Source: Cheilinus undulatus | Lineage: Eukaryota; Chordata; Actinopteri; Labriformes; Labridae | Assembly (NCBI RefSeq): GCF_018320785.1 | Contig: NC_054884.1 | Location: forward strand, 22,073,667 to 22,137,666 | DNA: 64,000 nt | Direction of reading: 5' to 3' | Shown here: piece after piece, positions 44,006 through 64,000 of the stretch | How the letters are laid out: each line of letters starts with the position of its first letter | Numbering within the stretch: position 1 is the stretch's first letter | Notes under the pieces: generated by a model | The model's database searches: none | Told to the model about the DNA's origin: nothing | Seen by the model: only the letters and a program-made list of their open reading frames with translations | Made by a program: the position numbers and the translations under genes

Positions 44006-44878
44006 TTAGATGAGCCCAATTACCAAAAATATTTACGACTGATGAAAAACTAAACCAAACTTAACTGTACCATTACGACAGTCTCTCTGTCATGGTGATT
44101 CTATGTTTACTCTTGCCAAGGAGAGACTGGATTCTGCTTCATTCTCTGGCCCTCAAACATGAAAACACATTTATTTTAACACTGCTCTCTCACCTCTGTG
44201 TGTTTTAACAGTAAGCAGCTTAGACTCACAGTGGAGAAATATCACTGAATCTGAATGTCTGTCAGTCCGGTACATACATTTTAGTTTCATCTCATCTTTG
44301 TGACAATAACAAAAAGTAGTCTGACTTTTCATCAGGATTTTTGTTATCAGTAATCCATTTTTAGCACGTCCTCATCTGGTCTTCGTCTTGGAATAAAGGT
44401 TGTTAACAAAAACACCTCACACTGCCTCTTATGTGCGTTTCCTCTTGAAGCTAGCCATTGTGCCTTACCATTAACACCATTGATGCCCTTTGTATCCCTT
44501 GCAGCAGCATTTTCAGCGAGCCTGGAACTCGTGTGACTTTTGGGGACTTTCATGATTAAATCTACACCAGTAAACCTGATACTGAACGCCTGTTTATCTG
44601 GTTTGATCCAATTACAATCATTTATCACTGCTAGCTTGAATGCTGTCATATCTTTGTGAAGGTCCATCAGCCAATGGCAGGCTGTCCCGTAATCACGTCA
44701 TGCTACCTGAATAGAGCATAATGGAGAAAGAAATAGGTAGAGCCTGTGGTGCAGCCCCCTGTATTATTCTTTTAATATTTACCAGTAAAGCTCAATAATC
44801 AGCAGAAAAACAATTTTAGGGTCACAGAGATGTTGTACATTATGATTCTATTTGTTGAGCCATGTTCTGAGTCAAATA
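44006..44878. other. Spacer DNA, no gene recognised
   Basis: Includes a minus-strand frame of about 106 codons at 44,347-44,667 that I do not recognise. It has no visible splice partners or domain motif and is probably chance or repeat-derived. Confidence 0.35.
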
Positions 44879-44880
44879 TA

Positions 44881-45406
44881 CAGTGCTTAACAAATTTATT
44901 AGACCACCCTAACCCTAACCAAAGTAAGGTTTATGCCACAGCTGCCCTAAATTAACAGCATTGGTAACTACCAAAATCTTTTTTTTTTTTTTTTTTTTTT
45001 GTAGAAGCTCTTTAGCCGAAATGCTATTTTTAATGCTAAAATATAATTATTATTGTTATCCACGAATTTTCAAATTTATTGATTTACAAAAAATTGAAAA
45101 AATAGTAAAGCACATTACTATTTCTTGATTAATATGTCAAATTATAGTTATTTACTTGCATTCCTGAACTGGAAAATGAGCTTTAGTGGTTGAATTTTAT
45201 GCTTGATTCATTTCTGACTTCTCAGAGAAGCCCAGTGAGCCGGCTCAAGTTTGGGTGAATTCAGTTTGAAATCCCTCATTCCTGTTGAAAATGGTAAAAT
45301 GTGGAGAGCTCACTGAAAATGAAAGAGTCCACATTAAAGCACTTATGATGCTGGATGGTCTCTGAGACAAATATGACAGGTGGTCTAATAAATTTGTTAA
45401 GCACTG
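44881..45406 (+). mobile_element. Tc1/mariner deletion derivative with 28-bp perfect ends
   Basis: 44,881-44,908 (CAGTGCTTAACAAATTTATT and eight more bases) is exactly complementary to 45,379-45,406, and both ends are flanked by TA, the Tc1/mariner target duplication. Inside, from 45,293, an ATG begins MVKCGELTENERVHIKALMM and then stops: the transposase N-terminus with the rest deleted. Exact ends suggest fairly recent mobilisation. Confidence 0.88.
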
Positions 45407-45409
45407 TAG

Positions 45410-46827
45410 GTCTAAAATAATTTACTCTGAACAGTCCAGAAAGTCCACACCAGTATCAGATCAGTACTCTGTATTGGCCAATACTCAACACCTTGATATC
45501 AGAGCCGGTATCCAGAAGGAAAAAAATAATATCAGAACATCTCCACTGATGAATGACTCAATTTTCTCATCTTGTGTCTGATTCCTTGAATGAAGCCTGT
45601 GTCTTTCCATTGTTTTGTTTTTTTGAGGATTGCACATTTCACAGAATTTTCTCCTCAGGGGTTCTGGATCCATCCTCGCTGGGTGTGCTCAAATCAGCTG
45701 CACAGACAAAAAAAGCTCCGGTTCAATGGTCTCCGGTTCTGCAAGATTGAGGAGGATATAAGCCTTGGTCCTGTAGGCTTATCAAAGTGCACATGACGAT
45801 AAAGATGTCGTACTCCCTCTCAAAAATGTGCAAATTCTTGCCGTCTAAAACAACCTGGATCTGGTCTGCGAAAACCCGTCCTCCATTTCAGCCAAGGCTA
45901 TGTTTGCTCAAAAAGTTCAGGCAGGCTGGCTCTGTGTCGACTAATGGGACACATTATGTGGTGTGTATGGTGCTCTGGGGTAACGGCTGTGGCACGAAGT
46001 AAAATTCTGATATCTACACCTATGTGGCTTACCGTTACCTCACTTAAAAGAAGAACATTTGAAAGAAAACTACAGGTGCCTGCAATTAATATAAAGAAGT
46101 AATACTTACGTGTAAGGGGATATTTTCATGCTTAAATCATGCAAGTAAAATAAATCCCAAAGACATGATGAGTTAGCATTACTCTGCATTAGAGCTGGCC
46201 CTAACCTGCAAACATTTAAGTTTGGTGCATTAAAGTCAGTCTTGCCTTTGATCATTTAATGACAATTAGCTGCTTAGATGTAAGTTTTAGGCACATCATG
46301 TCATGGAATGATGAACAATAGCAATATTACCAGAGCACCTTCCTTTACTTTGGTCGACAGACCTGGATTAGAAAACCGTTTCTGCACAAATTTGGTGAAG
46401 CCGTGTTGTACTGGGACCAACCACAACTACCGTTTTGTGGAATATTAAGACAGGAACCCTTGTTTATCAAGTCCCCATGTTATGGAAAGAAGTCTGAAAG
46501 ACTTGTTTGAGACCAGAACAGCAGCCACTTTGAAAATATGTCATTGAGGTCAGTCTACATACTGTATGAGACACACAGAAATGAGAATATGTGTACATAA
46601 AAAGAACATGTAATTCCATGTTGAGGAGTCAAGGGACACATAAAAACAAGTGCATTTACAACCCAAACTTACATGTATCGTATAGGGGTGTAATGGTACC
46701 AAAAAATTTTGGTTCTGAATGTACTTCAGTTTTGAAGTCATGGTTCGGTACATTTCCAGTAGTGTAATTGAAGCGAAATAAATACAATTTAACTTTCAAT
46801 TTTTTATAAATTACATCGTATTAAAAT
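45410..46827. other. Spacer DNA with diverged repeats, no gene recognised
   Basis: Several short plus-strand frames between 45,550 and 46,000 overlap in different phases and show no known motif. At about 46,684-46,757 a GGGGTGTAATGGTACC ... GGTTCGGTACAT pattern resembles the end of a common fish repeat. Nothing else is assignable. Confidence 0.35.
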
Positions 46828-48385
46828 TAGGGCTGTCAAAGTTGACGCGTTAAAATTGCGTTAACTCAAATTACTTTTAACGCCACTATTTTTTTTGTCG
46901 CACGATTAACGCATGCGCGTTCTGTGTGACCCTTGACCCACCCCGTAGTTTGCCACATCAGGAAGTGATGTCGTTGTGATGCGGTACAAGCGAGCAGAAA
47001 TGGATAAAGGAGAGACTTTTGAATGACAGGTTCAGCTTTCATATCATGCCAGATAAGACCGAAGTTATTTTCTCTTACTGTTGACATGAACTGAGTTATC
47101 AGGAGTTTGTACTAGTAGAGTCTTAAACACCCCGTACCACTTGCTACCTGAGCACACCACTAAAGCACAGAGCCGCCCCCCTCACCGTGCTGGATTGTTT
47201 ACGCTCAGACAACTGTAAGCAGTGATGGACTCGCTTTCTGGCATACCGGGCATTTCCTGGTGGGTTGACGCACTTTTGGGCCTGTATGATTTATTCATTT
47301 ATTTATATCTGCTATGAACCGGCACTACAGCTGCGCTGACCCTTTATATTGACTGTTGACTGGTCCGATCACGTCTCATAAAGGTCCGTTTACTCCCGCT
47401 CCCATGCCGACTCAGCACCTGCTTGAAAGTGAAAGTATTCGGACAAAACGAAACTTACTGAAATGATCGACTGGAACAGTAAATAAACGCCAAATTAAAA
47501 AAAAAAAACAAAAAAACAAGAACAATCAAGATGCTGCAAAAGTGTCAAAGACTACAGTCCCTATAGGAGGGTCTGATGCTGGTGAATATAGGCCTACACC
47601 TGCATCATGATGATGAGGAGGAGACAGAGCAGCAGAGGCTGGTGTGTAACAGGGAAGTAGAGGTTACAGGTGAGCCTGAGAGTGAAGAAGCTCTGTAGAG
47701 TATCATAATATAAGGTAAAAGACATTATTAGACTGTGGGTCTCCTTTATTTATGAAGAAAAAAAATGCTTGAGTAATCTGTAGTGTAATTCTCTGACTGT
47801 ATTTAGTCTTTTTGTATCATCCTGTTGAGTGATGATTGTGAGCCTTTATTTCCCCCATGTGAGACCAAAATTCTCTGCTTTAGTGTGAAGGATCCAGGAA
47901 TGATCTTTAAGTGATTTGAACTTCACTGACCATGCTCTTTATGTCAGTGTGTGATGATTAGATCTGTTATTCTGTGTAAAGCTGCTGAGAACAGAGGAGT
48001 TAACTTCTACAAGTCTGTCGTATTATTCAGTAATGTTACATTAAGGTAACAGTTTCTTCATCTATTGTGGCTTGGTGGGCTTGAGTTTACCATGTTATGC
48101 TCTCAGAAGATTTTTAGAGCATTCAGTATCTTTGAGATTAGACTAGAAAATTTTCTGGACATTATCTGTTGTGTTTTTTGGGTTGTTGACATGAACAAAG
48201 ATTTGCATAAAAAAAGTATTGTTGTCCACTCATGTTAATAAGGGTATTTAAATCTTGAGAAATAGTCCTGTAAGGGGCATTTAGAACAGACAAAAAAGTG
48301 CGATTAGTTTGCGATTAATCACGAGTCAACTATGGAATTTGTGAGATTAATCGCGATTAAAAATTTGAATCTATTGAAAGCCCTA
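46828..48385. mobile_element. Non-autonomous element with TAGGGCTGTCAA ends
   Basis: The left terminus is TAGGGCTGTCAA and the right is TTGAAAGCCCTA, an imperfect 12-base inverted pair. The subterminal DNA is rich in GCGTTAA and GATTAATCGCGATTA motifs. No coding frame survives. The right terminus directly abuts the left edge of duplication unit B. Ends of this kind are seen in hAT-like elements; assignment is tentative. Confidence 0.6.
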
Positions 48386-49525
48386 GTTTTTACATCTGGG
48401 GACAAAGAGGAGCTGAGGAGGGTGCAGAGGGAGCTCAGGAAGAAAACCAGGGAAGGGAAGGCAAGGCCGAGACAGAGGAGTAGCTCCTTCTGAACAACAT
48501 GAGGGGGTCTTGAAAGTTCTGAAGAATATCTCAGACCACAGCAAAGGCTCTTGGAGGGGCTCTGAAGCAGAGATAGGGAGTAGGCAAACAAACTAAATCT
48601 GTTCTTTAATAGATTTAATTCTGCCCCCCCCCCCCCCCCCCCAACTCCATAACAGCAGATCAGGTGAGGAGTCAGCGGAGGAAGATGAAGGCTGCAGTTC
48701 CTGACAGTATCAGCCCCAGACTGCGCTGACCAGCTCTACCTGGTTCGTCAGGTCATCTTCAGTCTGAGCCTGTGTCTGGAGAAGGTCCTGTCACTGTGAA
48801 AGACTTTCTGTGTCGGTCCCCTAGACTCCACACCCCAGAGCTCAACCATTTCAGACCTGTGGCCCTCACCTCTCACCTGATGAAGACTCTTGAGAAGATC
48901 ATCGTCAGCAACATCCACCCCCTGGTGAGCTCCAGCCTGAAACCCCTGCAGTTCACCTACCAACCGGTCATCAGGTGAAATTTGCTCTAAAACTCATAAA
49001 CGTGTGTACATAGATGTATGTATGTGTATATGCTGATGTGTATGTAGATATATAGATATATCTACAAGCAAGTACAAGAACACTTGTATATAAACTCCCA
49101 CAGTCCCAAAGTTGCTGCAGTCACCTTCCCAGGTGTGTGTTTGTTTGTACTTTTTTTTTTTTTGCATCAAACTGTAAGGGAAAGTTGTTATTATTTTCAG
49201 ATGTATAATGTTACCTGGATTTTTAGTCCCTCTTTCACATCAACGCCATACACACTGTGTGCATTCTTATTTATAATGTTGTCTTGTCCTTCCACAAGCA
49301 AAGGTGTACATGTTAATATGTAAGTATTCTGTTATTGATAACTAATATTGTTGTTATTATTATTGCAACTTTTTGGTTTTATTGTGATTAAGTATTGCAC
49401 ACACTTGTTTTTTCTTACTTTTGTTAAATATTGCTCATTACTATCACTCTCTTGTTGAGCTGCTGTAATAACCAAATTTACCCCAATGGGGGATCAATGA
49501 AAGTTTATCTTATCTTATTTAGGTT
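48386..49525 (+). mobile_element. LINE 3' portion, unit B copy
   Basis: Matches 28,333-29,541 in unit A, including the FRPVALTSHLMKTLEKIIVS segment (near 48,855) and the 3' end CCCCAATGGGGGATCAATGA with TTATCTTATCTTA tail. The 5' half of the LINE is absent because the unit begins here. Confidence 0.8.
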
Positions 49526-50086
49526 TATTATGAAGTAAAAAAGGAGATTAAAGAGGGTCAAGTAAGTTGAATAAAACAAGATTCATCATGTTAGTTGAAA
49601 GGATTGTCACAATGTGAGTGTTGAGATGGAAGACATTCAGAAAACCTTTATTGATAAGCTTGAATTTGAGGTATATTTAATTATATGTGAAAATACCAAC
49701 AATAAATTCAAGTTGTTTCAGTTTAAAAGAGAGAGAACATCCAATGGACAGTTTGCAGTTTGTTGTGAATAATACAGTAAGTGTGTTTAGAAGGAGCTGG
49801 AACTGAGATTGGGCGCAGGTATTGGTTTTCTATTATCATCATTAGACAACATGCAAGCACCATTGTTTTAGTGAAGTAAAACATAATTTTCTAATGATGT
49901 TTGCAGATACAGTGCACAATTAGCAAGGCTTAGTGAGTAAGAAATGAAAGCCTAAAGGAGTTATGCGTGCTATGAGAGATCTAATAACTCAAAGCTGGGC
50001 TGGTAGTAAATGCTTGGTTTTATTGCTGATGAAATAAACAGATTTTTTTCAAGGCAATCAAAGCTGAAGTTGTTTCTTATTTCTGT

Positions 50087-60849
<10,763 letters not shown>

Positions 60850-60965
60850 GATTCTGTGTGGGACTGTCAGCACAGTGTGGCAGACTGAAGATTCAGTGAT
60901 TGACTTTTATTCCCAAAATGACCTGAATATCCCATGCAGCTGTCAATCTTTATCCAGCTGTATCA
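60850..60965 (-). promoter_or_regulatory. Proximal promoter/5' UTR of HABP2-like copy 3
   Basis: Matches the upstream DNA of copy 2 almost base for base. TATA-like AATAAAAG (minus) at 60,904-60,911. The two recent copies should therefore start with similar expression. Confidence 0.5.
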
Positions 60966-61929
60966 GTTATGTTGGAGTTTGTGTATTTTAGGACACTGCC
61001 ATCTTGTGTACATTGTGGTTTCATTTATTTAACCTTGTCTTATGACAGTGTTTTTCCCTTCTGCATAATTACAGTCCCTGGAAGCAGGCTGCCTTAGATC
61101 TCTCTTGACTATGCTCAAGTTTCCATAGGCTAGTCGCCACTTGTCTTATTTGTGAAGCAAGTCTTTAATGAAAAAAAGAGATGCCCTACCCCTACCACCA
61201 CAAAAACAAACGAGAACAAAACAAATAAAAAAAACAGACTTTGAAATGCATTTGGCATTAAAGGAGTGTTATCCATAAAAATGACACTGATAGTCGCATT
61301 ACAAAAAATACAGTGCACTTTTATTAATTTTAGAAATCAATCATGGTCAACATAATTTGCCTTTTTTAAAGCAAAAATATATAAAGAACTGGCTGAAAAG
61401 CACCATTTTGGTCTCATTAGACCAAAGGAGTTTCTTCCACTTGACTATGGAGTCTCCCACATGCCTTTTGGCAAACTAGTCCAGATTTAATGAGTTTTCT
61501 TCAACAGGGGGCTTCCTCTTTACCACTCTCCCATTAAGCTCTGACGAGTGAAGAACCTGGGCAACAGTTGTTGTTTGCAGAGTCCCTCCCATCTCAGCTG
61601 CTGAAGCTTTTAACTCCTTCAGAGCAGTCAGAGGTAGGGATGAATATCGAAAAATCAGTCATGACATGGTACAGTATAAATTGGATATCTACCGGACTGA
61701 ATTACAACACAGATATTGATACTTAATTTTGCCACCCTGCCACCCAATGAAAGGCAAGAGATTATTTTATAGAATTTGTGTGATTTATGTGTTAAGGTAG
61801 CTGTTGGAAAGTGGTGAAACAATAGAACACAGTAGAAATGTTTCTCAACTTTTGACACTGTTTAAGAAGTCTTAAAATGGTGTACTCTATTGACAGTGAG
61901 CAGTTTAAATCCCAGCTGTTCTCTAAATG

Positions 61930-62190
61930 CCTTTCTGCATGGCGGTCCTATCTCTCATCTTATCTGTTTTTCCTCATAATTCTCTGAAGGCAGCAGACTC
62001 TACAGCAGATATCAGGTGTCCTCAACAACATACCTTGCTATCAGTCTGTTAAGTGCTGCCTTGGTGGCGCACTCTGCAGCTGGTGGTGATTTAAAATCCA
62101 GCCTTGGTTGTTTACATGGAGTGGCTCCTCCTTGGTCTGCCCTGCTAATGCGAGCTGTACCTGGGTTACCGGCTTTCTGGAAACTAGTGT
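61930..62190. repeat. Dispersed repeat shared with 8,625-8,890
   Basis: CCTTTCTGCATGGCGGTCC through GGAGTGGCTCCTCCTTGG and TGTACCTGGGTTACC matches the left-hand copy in the same orientation. It is absent from the corresponding place in unit A (about 41,990-42,170), so it is a unit-specific insertion or deletion. Confidence 0.6.
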
Positions 62191-62930
62191 AGCTGTGTGT
62201 GTTTAACTCGGTACTTTGTGAGGTTGGAATAACTGTCCTTGGTGGTGGACAAGTTTACTTCCCTGTTCTTTTTCGTCTTTATCCCGAGGAGGGAAATGTA
62301 TTGCTGGTATTTCCAAGACAGAGGGCTCACGCTCGAGTGCTTAGCCATGATGTGTGTGCGCCAAACCGGATGTTTTCTAACCTTCACCAGCGAGTGTCGG
62401 CTGTAAAAGTAACGAGTAACATGTGATTTAAATTCTCAGTAATTGTGACGGTATTAATGATTTTAAAAAGAAACACTTTACGATAGTAGTTACCATAAAA
62501 ACTAATAGAGTTACTGCTACTCCCAACACTGGTACCCAGGTGATCCCCATTTCACTTATAATGAGACGACTAGCATCACTTGAATGGACCTCTGTTGAAT
62601 TAGGTCAGTCACTTTAAAGGGGGTGTATAAATGCAGTCACTTATTTTACCTCACTTTTTTTTTTTTTTTTTTGACATTACGACCATTTATGTTATGTGGA
62701 GACCTTTCATTGGTATGTCTCTTTTGGAAACATGCTAGAAAATGATGAATAATGCAACCTTTGTAGATTAATACCCATTAATATGCTCAGAATGGAAAAT
62801 ATTTCAATCCACTAACAAGAGCTTTCATAACAGTCAGATTTGTTTTTATGTAACTTGGTAAACCCACACAGACCAGAGGGTCAACTGAGGGAACTGAACT
62901 CATGACAGTGACAGCGCCTTTTCTTGGCTA

Positions 62931-64000
62931 TGCAGTCTCCATTGTAAATAGAGACTGCATAGCGACATGGGTATTGCGCATGTGACTGACAGGCAGAAGA
63001 AGAAGTAGTTCCTACCAACTGGGAATGATTACAACAAGTTCGTGATAGTATTTTTACTTTCCACTGTGTTCCTGATAATTATAAACTATACATTTGTCCA
63101 CAGTTATTAAAATATCAATATTTTCACATGAGAATCGATTTGAGAACATAAATCTCTGGTATTGGAAGGATCGATATTTCAGTATTCATCCACACATCAC
63201 TACTCTCTATTGAAGTCAGTCATAAGAAACCTAACTTTGCACAGGTATATGATATGAAATGACATTATATAAGTATGAAGAGTGCATTTGTGTCAAAAAT
63301 TAAAGATGTAAATATCTCTAAATAACAGAAAATGAATGGAAATAACATTATTATTGTGTTAAGAACACTTAAATGTGTACAGAAATCAACACTGTGAATG
63401 TTAAAAATATGTGTGTGAAAATACGAACACTTTCCGATTCTTATTTTAAATCAGAATTATTTTAAATGAACTCTGACTTCACCATCTCTTCCACAGGTTC
63501 AGCATGTAACTTCCTCTTCCTGGTTCTTCTCTCCAGCTTCACCTTGAATTCTGTCAATGCCCAGATCACAACCAAACATTTGGTCCCATCAGCAGACCAC
63601 CTCTTCTCCATTTTCTGCTTGTCTTCACAACCGAGAATATGACACGCCCACTGATGATGTAATGGTTCACAACAAAGAACCACTATTTTTTGGTTCCAGT
63701 TGAGAACCAACTTTTCAGTTTTTTTTTCCAGTTTGAACACGCCGGCTGGTTCAAAATTAGGTTCAGGAACCAGAACCGGCATGGAGCCCTGCCGGTCTGA
63801 ATGGCCTATTAGTGAACCACTTATGCCACACACGATCCTGTCACAGATTTAAAAAATGCATCATAATGTAAATGTATGTCCCCTCCTTTGGCTTGCTAAT
63901 CAGCATTTGTCTCACCGATTTTAACACGGATTTCAACTTTGGATTAATATTTGTAATTAATGGAACCTAGTACAAGGTTTTGGAGTATTTTTCTGTTTTT
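62931..64000. other. Right flank, repeat-like, no gene recognised
   Basis: Begins with a small palindrome, CTATGCAGTCTCCATT against AGAGACTGCATAG, related to the Tc1 sequence near 43,890-43,905. At about 63,660-63,800, GGTTCAGGAACCAGAACCGG-type sequence is familiar from a fish repeat. A 123-codon minus frame at 63,462-63,833 overlaps this repeat and is not considered a gene. Confidence 0.4.

Noticed and set aside
44347-44667. Minus-strand 106-codon frame in the spacer
   Set aside because: No recognisable motif, no conserved copy in the window, no splice partners; it cannot be supported as a gene.

Overview
This window reads as teleost fish nuclear DNA. Genes have GT-AG introns, coding DNA is sparse, and introns and spacers are packed with fish-type repeats: Tc1-like elements, APE/RT LINE fragments, a Ty3/gypsy integrase fragment, hAT-like remnants, small terminal-inverted-repeat elements and a tRNA-derived SINE. 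No bacterial-style operon, CRISPR array, rRNA or functional tRNA gene was seen.

Layout. (1) 1-7,400, plus strand: a nine-exon gene (831-4,398) resembling the expanded fish family usually auto-annotated as 'SAM domain-containing protein 3-like', with one in-frame TGA in exon 2. It is followed by an intronless transposase-like reading frame of about 772 codons (4,680-6,998) with DDE-type motifs like the CACTA/Tnp2-KDZ group, then a cluster of short repeats (7,110-7,390) like transposon subterminal repeats. (2) 7,430-10,400: gypsy integrase remnant and dispersed repeats. (3) 10,459-60,849, minus strand: three tandem genes with one 13-exon plan, namely signal peptide, 13-nt microexon, acidic segment, three EGF modules, kringle split over two exons, and trypsin-like protease over five exons. 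This is the domain order of hyaluronan-binding protein 2 (HABP2, factor VII-activating protease). Copy 1 (10,459-23,918) is the diverged paralogue. Copies 2 (30,102-41,335) and 3 (50,087-60,849) lie in direct, highly similar units of about 14.6 kb (28,333-42,975 and 48,386-62,930), so they come from a later segmental duplication. (4) 42,976-48,385: spacer between the units, made largely of transposons. (5) 62,931-64,000: repeat-like flank with no gene recognised.

The three proteases should be secreted plasma-type enzymes. All keep the His/Asp/Ser triad and the trypsin-like Asp six residues before the catalytic Ser. They differ at functional positions. Copy 1 has a normal Arg-Ile activation site. 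Copies 2 and 3 have Ser in place of that Arg. Copy 3 also has Ser in place of the oxyanion-hole Gly (chymotrypsin 193). The cluster therefore looks like one conventional zymogen plus two derived paralogues with altered activation, one of them possibly catalytically impaired. I found no wholly unknown system; the modified protease cluster and the transposase plus companion gene at the left end are the most interesting content.

Exon coordinates were read by eye from splice consensus and phase. They give uninterrupted frames of 535, 534 and 533 codons for the three HABP2-like genes. Family names for repeats come from memory of typical sequences and were not searched.
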